Source: Qipengyuania sp. S6317L1 (GTDB taxonomy: Bacteria; Pseudomonadota; Alphaproteobacteria; Sphingomonadales; Sphingomonadaceae). From it: a DNA stretch of 64,000 nucleotides. Shown here one piece after another: positions 55,586 through 63,846 of this stretch. How positions within the stretch are numbered: position 1 is the first letter of the stretch; each line of letters begins with the position of its first letter. The position numbers and the translations under genes were made by a program. The notes under the pieces are model-generated. The model saw nothing but the letters and a program-made list of their open reading frames with translations. It had not been told where the DNA came from and did no database searches. The DNA lies in contig NZ_JALKAJ010000002.1 of the NCBI RefSeq assembly GCF_023015615.1, positions 1,006,501-1,070,500 on the forward strand. Reading direction: 5' to 3'.

Positions 55586-57343
55586 ATGTTCAAGCCACTG
55601 ATTGCTCTTTCGCCTATCGCGCTTCTCCTTTCGGCATGCGCGCAGCCAGCCCAGACCGTTGTCAGCACTCCTGACCCGGTCGCCACACCCGATAGCGGCG
55701 CAGTGACCAGCGCAGACCCGCGCGCAACGGCGGCAGGCGAAGCGATCCTCGCAAAAGGCGGTTCAGCCACCGATGCGGCGATTGCGGTGATGCTGGCACT
55801 CACGGTGGTAGAGCCGCAAAGCTCCGGCATCGGCGGGGGCGGTTTTATGGTGCGTTCCGGTGAGGACGGCGTGACCACGCTTGATGGCCGCGAAACCGCG
55901 CCAAGTGCTGCGACAGGCACACGTTTCCTCGATGAGAAGGGCGAGCCATTACCGCGCGAACTGCGTGTTACATCGGGCCTTAGTGTCGGTGTCCCGGGCA
56001 ACCTCGCACTGGCGGCAAAGGCGCATGAGAAATACGGTGTGCTTGCCTGGGCGGACCTCTTCGAGCCAGCGATTGCCCTGGCGCGCGATGGTTTCGTCGT
56101 GAACCGCCGGCTCCACGCAAGCTTGAGTGGGCGCCAGGAACGCGCAGGCAAAACCAAAGCGGCCCGCGAGATTTTCTTCGGCCCTGACGGCGAGGCGCTA
56201 CCGGTTGGCGCGCTTGTGAAGGTCCCTGAACTGGCCGACACGATGGAACGCATTGCCGCAGGCGGGATCGGCGTCTTCTATCAAGACAGCGCCGACACAT
56301 TCGCCTCTTATGTAGCAGGCGAAACCCCGCAAGATGGCGTGATTACGGCAGGCGATGTGACGGCATACCAAGCCAAGGAGCGCACGCCGGCTTGCGCGCG
56401 TTACCGCCTTTACAAGGTTTGCGGCATGGGTCCGCCGTCGTCTGGCGGCGTTGCTGTTGCGCAAATGCTGGGCCAGCTTGAACGCTTCGATGTGGCCGCA
56501 ATGGGACCCCAGAGCGCGGAGTTCTGGCATCTGTTCCTTGAGTCTCAACGCATCGCCTACGCTGACCGCGAACTTTACATCGGTGATGAGGATTTTGTCG
56601 AAGTGCCGGTCGCAGGCCTTCTCGACCCAGCCTACATCGCAAGCCGCAGCGCGCTGCTTGATCCCGACAAGGCGCTTGAGGAAGCCAAGCCCGGAACACC
56701 GCCCGGAGCGCCACTCGCCCGTGCGGACGGTGATGAGCCGATGGAGAACGGGACCACCCACTTTGCCGTGGTCGATGCCAAGGGTAACGCGGTCAGCTAT
56801 ACCTCCACCATCGAAGGCGCTTGGGGGTCAGGCCTTCACTGGGGCGGCTTTTACCTCAACAACGAGCTTACCGATTTCAGCATGACCCCTCTGGTGGACG
56901 GCAAACCCGTTGCCAATCGCGTCCAAGGGGGCAAGCGCCCGCGTTCCTCCATGGCACCGACGATCGTGTTCGACGAGAACGGAGAGGTTGTGCTCGTCAT
57001 TGGCGCTGCTGGCGGCCCCACTATCCCGGTGCAGGTTGCCCGCTCCATTATCGGCGTGGTTGATTTTGGCATGAGCGCCAAGGATGCCTTGAACCTTCCT
57101 TTGCTTATGTCTTTTGGTGAGGTCGCAATCACAGAGGAAGGCAGCGTAGTCGCTGATCTGGTCGATGATCTCAAGGCACGTGGACACGCACAGATCCGCG
57201 TTATTGCTCCGCGTGGCAAGACGAACGCCCTGCGCCGGATCGAAGGGGGCTGGGAAGCGGCAGGTGATCCGCGTGTGGCATCGCTCTTGTTCTATGAGCC
57301 TGCCGAAGAACCAGCGGCGGAATCCGCTGTCAACGCGCCCTGA
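55586..57343 (+). CDS. ggt: Gamma-glutamyltransferase lipoprotein
   Basis: A 585-residue gamma-glutamyltranspeptidase. The lipobox LLSAC near residue 18 indicates a lipoprotein. The precursor is cut before the nucleophile Thr390 in MENGTTHFAVVD; substrate-binding motifs are SSGIGGGGFMV, DGRETAP, SYTSTIEGAWGSGLHWGGFYLNNELTDFS and RPRSSMAPTIV. It cleaves glutathione or other gamma-glutamyl compounds in the periplasm. It lies 11 nt after pyrD. A 16-bp palindrome overlaps its stop codon. Confidence 0.95.
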   Translation: MFKPLIALSPIALLLSACAQPAQTVVSTPDPVATPDSGAVTSADPRATAAGEAILAKGGSATDAAIAVMLALTVVEPQSSGIGGGGFMVRSGEDGVTTLDGRETAPSAATGTRFLDEKGEPLPRELRVTSGLSVGVPGNLALAAKAHEKYGVLAWADLFEPAIALARDGFVVNRRLHASLSGRQERAGKTKAAREIFFGPDGEALPVGALVKVPELADTMERIAAGGIGVFYQDSADTFASYVAGETPQDGVITAGDVTAYQAKERTPACARYRLYKVCGMGPPSSGGVAVAQMLGQLERFDVAAMGPQSAEFWHLFLESQRIAYADRELYIGDEDFVEVPVAGLLDPAYIASRSALLDPDKALEEAKPGTPPGAPLARADGDEPMENGTTHFAVVDAKGNAVSYTSTIEGAWGSGLHWGGFYLNNELTDFSMTPLVDGKPVANRVQGGKRPRSSMAPTIVFDENGEVVLVIGAAGGPTIPVQVARSIIGVVDFGMSAKDALNLPLLMSFGEVAITEEGSVVADLVDDLKARGHAQIRVIAPRGKTNALRRIEGGWEAAGDPRVASLLFYEPAEEPAAESAVNAP

Positions 57344-57355
57344 CATATATGTCAG
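57340..57355. promoter_or_regulatory. Perfect 16-bp palindrome at the ggt end, upstream of the acyl-CoA synthetase
   Basis: CTGACATATATGTCAG is fully palindromic. It overlaps the ggt stop codon and lies about 114 bp upstream of the acyl-CoA synthetase GTG. It looks like a dimer-binding operator, for example of a TetR- or FadR-like regulator, but the cognate protein is not in the window. Confidence 0.5.
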
Positions 57356-57411
57356 TGGCTTGCCGCTGGGATAATCATCGCCTAATTTAAGCAATAATAA
57401 CGAGAGAGGCA

Positions 57412-57446
57412 CTCGCCCGAACTTCGCTATTACTGCGAGGGGCGAG
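57412..57446 (+). other. Leader hairpin before the acyl-CoA synthetase
   Basis: CTCGCCC (57412-57418) pairs with GGGCGAG (57440-57446), with an inner short stem. It lies just upstream of the ribosome-binding site (CGAGGAG) and could affect translation. Confidence 0.35.
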
Positions 57447-57468
57447 CGCAACCGAGGAGCAAGCCCCA

Positions 57469-59316
57469 GTGAACGCCCCCTATCCGCCACCAGTCGTCAA
57501 CGAAAGCGACGATCCCATCCTTCAGGACGTGGACAGCGCCAACAATCTGGTCGAGCTCTTCCTGAAACGCGCAGATGAGAAAGGTGGCGCGCCTTTCCTG
57601 GGCCGTAAAAGCGATGGTGAATGGACCACCCAAAGCTGGGCCGAGGTGGCCGACATTGTATGCCTTCTTGCCGAAAGCCTGCGGCGCATTGGATTGAACG
57701 CCGGTGACCGGGTGGCACTGGTTTCGGAAAACCGCCCCGAATGGTGCATCGCGGATCTTGCGATCATGGCGGCAGGCTGCATCTCGGTCCCGACATACAC
57801 GACCAACACCGAACGTGACCATGCGCATATCCTCGATAACTCGGGCGCACGGGCGGTCATCGTCTCTAACGAGAAACTGCTTGGCCCCCTGGTCGGAGCA
57901 ATCGGGCGCACGGGCATCACCGATTTTGTCATCGGAATCGACGACCTCAAGCGCAAGCAATCGGGCAGCTTTGAATATCACAATTGGGACAACCTGACCT
58001 CTGGCGACGCGCAAGAAGCGCGCAAGGCGGTCGAAGCGCGGATCGCCACAATCGGGCGCAATGACACCGCATGCCTCATCTACACGAGCGGCACGGGCGG
58101 CGCGCCACGCGGGGTGATGCAGCACCACGGGTCGATCTTGTGCAACGCGGCAGGCGCTGCCGAAATTCTCATCACCGACTTTGGCATCAAGGATGAACGC
58201 TTTTTGTCCTTCCTGCCTTTGAGCCACGCTTACGAACACACCGGCGGGCAATATCTGCCCATCGCTGTAGGCGCTGAGATTTTCTATGCCGAGGGGCTCG
58301 AGAAGCTTGCGTCCAACATTGAAGACACTCGCCCGACCATCATGGTCGTTGTCCCGCGCCTTTTCGAAGTCTTGCGCACCCGCATCATGAAGCAGGTCGA
58401 AAAGCAGGGCAAAGTTGCCAATTTCATGATGGATAACGCGCTGCGGATTACGGAAAAATCGCGCGGTGGCAAAAAACGTCTGCGTGACAAGCCGCTGGAT
58501 TTGCTGGTCGAAAAAACCCTTCGCCCGAAGATCCGCCAACGCTTTGGCGGGCGGATGAAGGCGATGGTTTCAGGCGGCGCGCCGCTCAATCCCGAAGTTG
58601 GCAATTTTTTCGATGCGATGGGTCTGACCATGCTGCAAGGCTATGGCCAAACGGAAGCCGGGCCGGTCATCAGCTGCAACCGGCCCAAGGTCGGTCTGAG
58701 GATGGATACCGTCGGGCCGCCCATGCGCGGCGTCGATATCAAGATCGCTGATGATGGCGAGATCCTGTGTGCAGGCGAACTCGTCATGCACGGCTACTGG
58801 CGCAACAAGGCCGAGACCGCGCGCACGATCCAGAACGGCTGGCTGCACACAGGCGATATTGGCCTTATCGACGAAGCGGGCCGGATCAAGATCACCGACC
58901 GCAAAAAGGACATGATCGTCAACGACAAGGGCGACAATGTTGCCCCGCAAAAGGTTGAAGGGATGCTCACCCTTCAGCCCGAAATCGCGCAGGCGATGGT
59001 GAGCGGCGACAACCGGCCCTATGTCGTCGGCCTGATCGTGCCCGATGCGGAATGGGCGCTTGAGTGGGCGCGGGCGAATGACGAGAAGTTCGACCTCAAA
59101 GCCCTGCAAGACCTCCCCGCATTCAAGAACGCTGTGCGCGCGGCGGTGGACCGGACAAACAAGGACCTTTCCGTGGTCGAAAAGGTCAAGAGCTTCGCCT
59201 TTGCGGACGAGGCCTTCACCATCGAGAACGAAGAGATGACCCCGAGCATGAAGATCCGCCGCCACAAGATCCGTGATCGCTATCAGGAGCGGATTGACGG
59301 GATGTATCGGAGGTAA
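57469..59316 (+). CDS. Long-chain acyl-CoA synthetase (AMP-forming)
   Basis: A 615-residue ANL-superfamily enzyme of the FadD15-like type. The P-loop is LIYTSGTGGAPRGVM (Arg in place of the usual Lys), followed by LPLSHAYEHTGG, the YGQTEAGPVIS adenylate motif, LHTGDIGLIDEAGRIKITDRKKD and the C-terminal Lys region. It activates fatty acids to acyl-CoA. The start is a GTG at 57469 after CGAGGAG. It lies in its own unit with a palindrome upstream. Confidence 0.93.
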   Translation: MNAPYPPPVVNESDDPILQDVDSANNLVELFLKRADEKGGAPFLGRKSDGEWTTQSWAEVADIVCLLAESLRRIGLNAGDRVALVSENRPEWCIADLAIMAAGCISVPTYTTNTERDHAHILDNSGARAVIVSNEKLLGPLVGAIGRTGITDFVIGIDDLKRKQSGSFEYHNWDNLTSGDAQEARKAVEARIATIGRNDTACLIYTSGTGGAPRGVMQHHGSILCNAAGAAEILITDFGIKDERFLSFLPLSHAYEHTGGQYLPIAVGAEIFYAEGLEKLASNIEDTRPTIMVVVPRLFEVLRTRIMKQVEKQGKVANFMMDNALRITEKSRGGKKRLRDKPLDLLVEKTLRPKIRQRFGGRMKAMVSGGAPLNPEVGNFFDAMGLTMLQGYGQTEAGPVISCNRPKVGLRMDTVGPPMRGVDIKIADDGEILCAGELVMHGYWRNKAETARTIQNGWLHTGDIGLIDEAGRIKITDRKKDMIVNDKGDNVAPQKVEGMLTLQPEIAQAMVSGDNRPYVVGLIVPDAEWALEWARANDEKFDLKALQDLPAFKNAVRAAVDRTNKDLSVVEKVKSFAFADEAFTIENEEMTPSMKIRRHKIRDRYQERIDGMYRR

Positions 59317-59331
59317 TCCAAGCAAAGTGTT

Positions 59332-59760
59332 GTGAGTGTCTTCAAAACCATTTCTGCTCGGTTTGCATTAGCCATGATCCTTTGGGACAGGAAAAATGGG
59401 AACATGTTGTCACTTCGTCGTCGCCTCGATCATTTTTTGGCTGAGCACGTGAAAGGTCACACTTTCATGTTGGCTTTCGATGCAGCATTTTTATTCGCAG
59501 AGGATAGGAATTTCGAGGCTAGAGCGAGATTTCTCCAGTGTCTGAATGAATTGCCTGACGATGACTCAATCGACACGAGATACGTCGCGCTATTTTGCCG
59601 TTTTAATCTCAACTTAAATGATGAGAAAGAATGGAAAAGTGCGCGTCGAGAAGCACTCGCGCTCGAAGCTGATCCACTGATCAAAAGTTTTTTGCGCTTT
59701 CCAACCGCCGAGCGTGTTGAACAGATTACCGAGGAAGCACGTCGCGAAGTACTACGCTAA
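59332..59760 (+). CDS. Hypothetical protein of lower GC content
   Basis: A 142-residue hydrophilic protein starting at a GTG 15 nt after the acyl-CoA synthetase. It is helical and charged (FLAEHVKGHTFMLAFDAAFLFAEDRNFEARARFLQCLNEL), perhaps TPR-like. Its codons are clearly less GC-rich than those of neighbouring genes, which suggests later acquisition. I recognise no family. A short stretch of minus-strand sequence after it (59773-59811) resembles the end of the gene at 62079-62609. Confidence 0.65.
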   Translation: MSVFKTISARFALAMILWDRKNGNMLSLRRRLDHFLAEHVKGHTFMLAFDAAFLFAEDRNFEARARFLQCLNELPDDDSIDTRYVALFCRFNLNLNDEKEWKSARREALALEADPLIKSFLRFPTAERVEQITEEARREVLR

Positions 59761-59772
59761 GTATCTGAAAGA

Positions 59773-59811
59773 CCGATCCAACGTCCTCGAAATACTCCGG
59801 CAGTGAGCTCG
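59773..59811 (-). repeat. Fragment resembling the end of the 62079-62609 gene
   Basis: These 39 bases match 62084-62122 at 33 positions. Read on the minus strand in the corresponding frame they encode LPEYFEDV, against LPEYVEDV in the intact gene. It may be a remnant of a duplicated or displaced copy. Confidence 0.45.
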
Positions 59812-59827
59812 CTCAACGCTCAGAGCC

Positions 59828-61024
59828 TCAAAGCAGATTAGCCTTCGTTTCGTCCCGGTGCTTTTTCAGATAGCGCATAAACGGAGTGCCGCCGGTCCCG
59901 ACCTCTGTGTCGTTGCCAGCGTGCTTCAAGCCCTGCTTGTTGATGTAGCTCGCCGCATATTCGAGGTGCCGCGTGCGGAAGTCGGCGACCGCTTGCACAT
60001 TGGCGTTGTAGGCCGCGTTTAGTCCACGCGAACCGACCTTCTTGGTAAAGGCGCGAAGGCCGCTTGAGGCGCGCACGTCGTCGATGAATTTGCGGTGCCC
60101 GCGCGGGCGATAATCGTGGAGCTGGTCGAGGAAGGAGCGCAAAGGATCTGCGGCGTGCCCCACGCCCAAAAGCGCATCCATGCTCGGCACGATCGAGCTT
60201 TGCGACCCCGTCTGTCCGCGAAACGCCTGTGCTTTGGAGCTATAACGCTCGACGCCCTCGTAAATCACCCCATCAGGAAGCGCAGGATTGTCCTTCCAAC
60301 CATGGATGTAGGGGCGCACGCGCTCAAAATATACGTAGGGGTCGCAGCGCTCGGGCATACGGTCGAACAGCGCGTTAATATCGCCCCAGATTTCCGCAGT
60401 TTGCTCCAGCAGCGAGCGCGCCGTTTCCGCGTCTTCATTGTCAGCAGCGCCAACGATATCGGCAAACTTCGCCAAGACCTGCCCCGCCCGCGCCTCAATC
60501 GCGACATGAACGAGCACAAACCACGCCTCATCCTGCCCGGCGAGAAAGTTTTGCAGCATCTTGAGATTGTCGAGCGCAATCGGCCGATCCGCGTCGATCT
60601 TGGTCCAATTGTCGAGGACATAGGAGCTGTAAGTGAGCAGCGGCTGCTGATCCATACGGTCGGCGAGAGCCACCATCGGAACCGCCAAACACGCAGGGAG
60701 CAGCGCTCCCGGCTCCGTTTCGCCCCAGACGTAAGCCTGCACCATAAAGGCAAAATGTACCGTCGCGATGCGTGCCTGCACTTCGCTAAGGTCGTCTGTG
60801 CAAGAATATGCTCCCGGCTCAGGCAAACGGCTCATAAGAAGCTCGCGCACGCGGCCCGTGGGCAAGAAATCGGGAAGCTGCATCGCAATCCGCGCTGCCT
60901 CAGCCCAAAGGCCGGGCAAGCTCACACTCTGCGCATCGAAGGTGCTCAAAAACCCGCGCTCAGGCGACATGTCGTAATAAGAAAGCGGTTGGATGGCGAT
61001 GGCGGGCGAAGGTGTATCGAGCAT
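59828..61024 (-). CDS. Indoleamine 2,3-dioxygenase family protein
   Basis: A 398-residue heme dioxygenase of the bacterial IDO type. Family features are the PFMRYLKKHRDET signature preceded by GTGGT near the C-terminus, the proximal heme His in RTRHLEYAASYI (about residue 353), and DDVRASSGLRAFTKKVGSRGLNAAYN. Such enzymes open the indole ring of tryptophan to N-formylkynurenine, although some bacterial homologues act on other indoles. It is divergent from an Lrp-type regulator, which probably controls it. Confidence 0.88.
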   Translation of the reverse strand: MLDTPSPAIAIQPLSYYDMSPERGFLSTFDAQSVSLPGLWAEAARIAMQLPDFLPTGRVRELLMSRLPEPGAYSCTDDLSEVQARIATVHFAFMVQAYVWGETEPGALLPACLAVPMVALADRMDQQPLLTYSSYVLDNWTKIDADRPIALDNLKMLQNFLAGQDEAWFVLVHVAIEARAGQVLAKFADIVGAADNEDAETARSLLEQTAEIWGDINALFDRMPERCDPYVYFERVRPYIHGWKDNPALPDGVIYEGVERYSSKAQAFRGQTGSQSSIVPSMDALLGVGHAADPLRSFLDQLHDYRPRGHRKFIDDVRASSGLRAFTKKVGSRGLNAAYNANVQAVADFRTRHLEYAASYINKQGLKHAGNDTEVGTGGTPFMRYLKKHRDETKANLL

Positions 61025-61130
61025 GGTGAACAGTCCCCTTTCTCTTCAGAGGCCATTCTAGCGTGTCTGGTGCGGGGTTTTCTTGCAAAGTGCATTGCTA
61101 GTCACGCCAATCAGTCAATATACTGCGGTG

Positions 61131-61574
61131 ATGGATGATTTTGACCGCAGAATATTGCACGAGCTTGAGGCAAATGGCCGCATCACGAACGCCAAGCTTG
61201 CTGAACGGGTGAACCTGTCACCCTCGGCCTGTCTGCGGCGTGTTCAAACGCTCGAAGCTTCCGGCCTTATCAAAGGCTACCGGGCGGTGCTCGACCGCTC
61301 GCGGCTCGGTGTAGAAATCACCGTATTCGTGATGGTGGGCCTCTCGGCGCACCTTTCAAAAGACGCGCGTGAGTTTGAGGCAGCGATGGAAGCGGCTGAC
61401 GAAGTGCGCGAATGCCATAACATCACCGGCGCGGTCGAGTATCTGCTGCGTGTCGAGGTCGATAGCTTGGAGAGCTACAAGGCGTTCCATGCCGATACCT
61501 TGGGCGTGCTCCCGCAAGTGGCGAGCATCACCTCGCACATCAGCCTTGGGTCATCAAAAGATTTGCGGGCCTAG
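61131..61574 (+). CDS. Lrp/AsnC-family regulator
   Basis: A 147-residue regulator. The N-terminal helix-turn-helix covers MDDFDRRILHELEANGRITNAKLAERVNLSPSACLRRV and the C-terminal RAM ligand domain covers VEITVFVMVGLSAHLSKDAREFE to SHISLGSS. Start at the ATG at 61131; an upstream frame to 61083 adds no family sequence. It is divergent from the IDO-type gene with about 106 bp between, so the two likely form a regulator/target pair responsive to tryptophan or a related amino acid. Confidence 0.93.
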   Translation: MDDFDRRILHELEANGRITNAKLAERVNLSPSACLRRVQTLEASGLIKGYRAVLDRSRLGVEITVFVMVGLSAHLSKDAREFEAAMEAADEVRECHNITGAVEYLLRVEVDSLESYKAFHADTLGVLPQVASITSHISLGSSKDLRA

Positions 61575-61578
61575 CCGT

Positions 61579-62079
61579 TTACGTAAGCAAGAGACCTTTA
61601 CGCAGCATGCCCAACTGCTGTTTGAGCTGGGCAAAGCTTTCTTGTAGCTCCTCTTCGAATGCCTCTACCTCGTTGTGAGCCATCACCCAAACTTCCTCTA
61701 TCGGTCTATTTGCCTTAAACCGAGTGAGATCCAGTCGGGCGTGCCAACGATCCTCTCGATCAAGAAGCGTGGTAAGCTCACCATGTGCAAGATAGGCTCG
61801 CTTGGGTTCGATACCACGCCACCTAATGATCGCATTCGATGCTGCTTGTCGTTGTTTGCCTGTTTGCGTCAGACGTTCGGCCAATCCCTGGACTTCGGCG
61901 AGACGGGGTCCTGCCATCGCGCTTAGTTTGACAGATTGACCACACTCTTGGGCCGTTTGCAGCACCTCTGAGACAGCCCGCTCGCTTCTAGCATAAATGT
62001 CCATGCACCGGCCGCGCCAGCTATCTATCTCAGCGCGAGCGATCTGATGCGCGGAAACTGATTGTATTTCCTGCTTCAT
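61579..62079 (-). CDS. Hypothetical protein, second gene of an orphan pair
   Basis: A 166-residue helical protein with coiled-coil character (ARSERAVSEVLQTAQECGQS, MAHNEVEAFEEELQESFAQLKQQLGML). I recognise no domain. Its ATG overlaps the stop of the upstream gene (TAATG). It ends 4 bp from the convergent Lrp gene. Base composition is lower in GC than in neighbours. Confidence 0.65.
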   Translation of the reverse strand: MKQEIQSVSAHQIARAEIDSWRGRCMDIYARSERAVSEVLQTAQECGQSVKLSAMAGPRLAEVQGLAERLTQTGKQRQAASNAIIRWRGIEPKRAYLAHGELTTLLDREDRWHARLDLTRFKANRPIEEVWVMAHNEVEAFEEELQESFAQLKQQLGMLRKGLLLT

Positions 62080-62609
62080 TAAGCCGCTTCAACGTCCTCG
62101 ACATATTCCGGCAGGAAGCTCGGCTGGCGATCTGACCATGCAGGAGCCGTGGCTGCCGCTTCGCTCAAGGATTGCAACAGCACTTTGCGGTGATCGGGGC
62201 GGATGATCGGCAGGGCGGCAGCGGCGCAGAAAACGCTCGGGAGATATGGGCGCACCTGGGCACCAAGCAGCCGCTCATACAGAAAGCGGAAGGCGGAAAA
62301 GCTCTCAAGCCGCTCTTGCCCCAAGTCAAAGGCAGCAATGCGGATGCACTTGCTAACGAAACGCTCGATCTCGCCAATCGTGCCGTCCTGCGGGACCAGA
62401 TTGCGCAAGGCTTTCAAGTCCTGATACGCGACATATTGCCGGCGGATCGCGACATTCTCGTCCTCGCTGCGCCCCCAGAGCCGGAACGCGTCACAGCGTG
62501 AAAGACCAATATCGAGACTGCGCTTGATATAGCGCTGTTCGCCAGCTGTGAAACTGGCAAATTCGCGCATTTCGCCGATGGTCAAAGTGGCTGTGCTGGC
62601 AAGTGTCAT
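62079..62609 (-). CDS. Hypothetical protein, first gene of an orphan pair
   Basis: A 176-residue protein that I do not recognise. Helical segments include FTAGEQRYIKRSLDIGLSRCDAFRLWG and IGEIERFVSKCIRIAAFDLGQERLESF. Its C-terminal LPEYVEDV is echoed at 59773-59811. It is coupled to the next gene by a 1-nt overlap. An 18-bp imperfect palindrome lies 42 bp upstream. The pair could be an accessory cassette; no toxin or nuclease motif is evident. Confidence 0.65.
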   Translation of the reverse strand: MTLASTATLTIGEMREFASFTAGEQRYIKRSLDIGLSRCDAFRLWGRSEDENVAIRRQYVAYQDLKALRNLVPQDGTIGEIERFVSKCIRIAAFDLGQERLESFSAFRFLYERLLGAQVRPYLPSVFCAAAALPIIRPDHRKVLLQSLSEAAATAPAWSDRQPSFLPEYVEDVEAA

Positions 62610-62650
62610 ATGTCGTCTCCTGACTTCAAGAGACGGGTGTGCCCAACTAT

Positions 62651-62668
62651 GGTTAATACGTAGTAACC
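62651..62668. promoter_or_regulatory. 18-bp near-palindrome upstream of the orphan pair
   Basis: GGTTAATACGTAGTAACC is palindromic except for one pair and has a TACGTA core. It lies between the orphan pair (minus) and the end of thiSG, and may be an operator for the pair. Confidence 0.45.
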
Positions 62669-62723
62669 AGAGCGAGGAATTTACAATTCGCTCACCAAAT
62701 TGCGCGTGAGATCAGGGGAGCGC

Positions 62724-63716
62724 CTAGATGAGCCCGGCAAGTGGGCTTGAGGGATCAGCATATTTGCGCCGTCCCATGCGGCCCGCAAGATACGCCTCGC
62801 GCCCTCCTTCAACGGCAAGCCTCATCGCGCGGGCCATGCGAATGGGGTCTTTGGCCTCGGCAATGGCGGTGTTCATCAAAATGCCGTCGCAGCCAAGCTC
62901 CATACCGACCGCCGCATCCGAGGCGGTGCCAACGCCTGCATCGACCAGAACGGGGACCGAGGCGCCTTCGACGATCAGGCGGATCGTCACCTGATTCTGG
63001 ATACCAAGCCCTGAACCAATCGGCGCGCCCAAGGGCATGATCGCAACAGCGCCTGCGTCTTCCAATTGCTTGGCGGCAATGGGATCATCGACGCAGTAAA
63101 CCATCGGCTTGAACCCTTCCTTGGCGAGCACTTCGGTCGCCTCAAGGGTTTCTTTCATATTGGGATAGAGCGTGCGCGCTTCGCCGAGCACTTCGAGCTT
63201 CACAAGGTCCCAGCCCCCTGCCTCGCGTGCCAGACGCAGGGTGCGGATGGCATCATCGGCGTTGAAACATCCCGCGGTGTTGGGGAGATAGGTGACCTTC
63301 TTGGGGTCGATGAAATCGGTGAGCATGGGCGCTTTGGGGTCGGTGACGTTCACGCGGCGCACCGCCACAGTGACGATTTCTGCTCCGCTTGCCTCGACAG
63401 CGGCGGCGTTCTGCTCGAAGTCCTTATACTTGCCCGTCCCAACAATCAGGCGCGAGGTGAAGGTGTGGCCGGCAACTTCCCATGTATCCGCCGCGAGAGG
63501 TTCATGATCGCCACCACCGACAAAATGCACGATTTCAAGCGTGTCACCGTCGGCAAGCGGCGCCTCTTCCAGCGTCGAGCGGGGCACGATCTCGCGGTTG
63601 CGCTCGACCGCGACCTTTTCCGGGGCCAGATCAAGTTCGCGCACCAGCGCAGCGATGGTGGTGGCTGAGGTCTGGCGCGGTTCGCCGTTCAAGGTAATGG
63701 AGATCGTGTTGGTCAT
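62724..63716 (-). CDS. thiG: ThiS-ThiG fusion protein (thiazole synthase with N-terminal sulfur carrier)
   Basis: A 330-residue fusion. Residues 1-68 are a ThiS ubiquitin-like domain ([59 protein letters not shown]). Residues 78-330 are ThiG, with [16 protein letters not shown], the Schiff-base Lys in [10 protein letters not shown], and the phosphate-binding [12 protein letters not shown]. Normal ThiS ends in a free Gly-Gly that is thiocarboxylated; here the Gly-Gly-Gly at 67-69 is followed by the ThiG domain. Either it is cut after synthesis or the sulfur is delivered another way. No TPP riboswitch is seen upstream. Confidence 0.92.
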   Translation of the reverse strand: MTNTISITLNGEPRQTSATTIAALVRELDLAPEKVAVERNREIVPRSTLEEAPLADGDTLEIVHFVGGGDHEPLAADTWEVAGHTFTSRLIVGTGKYKDFEQNAAAVEASGAEIVTVAVRRVNVTDPKAPMLTDFIDPKKVTYLPNTAGCFNADDAIRTLRLAREAGGWDLVKLEVLGEARTLYPNMKETLEATEVLAKEGFKPMVYCVDDPIAAKQLEDAGAVAIMPLGAPIGSGLGIQNQVTIRLIVEGASVPVLVDAGVGTASDAAVGMELGCDGILMNTAIAEAKDPIRMARAMRLAVEGGREAYLAGRMGRRKYADPSSPLAGLI

Positions 63717-63846
63717 GCGCTTTCAAATAGAGGGCTCACACACCTGCGCAAGTGCCCCTTTATAGGAGCTTGCACCAGACGCGCTGCTTCATTTCCGCAA
63801 ATGCACTTGCTTGTCGGGCATCTCGCGCACATCTACACCCGCAATT

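Noticed and set aside
63717-63846. Possible TPP riboswitch upstream of thiSG
   Set aside because: The conserved CTGAGA and ACC...TGAAC...TGATC elements are not present on either strand.
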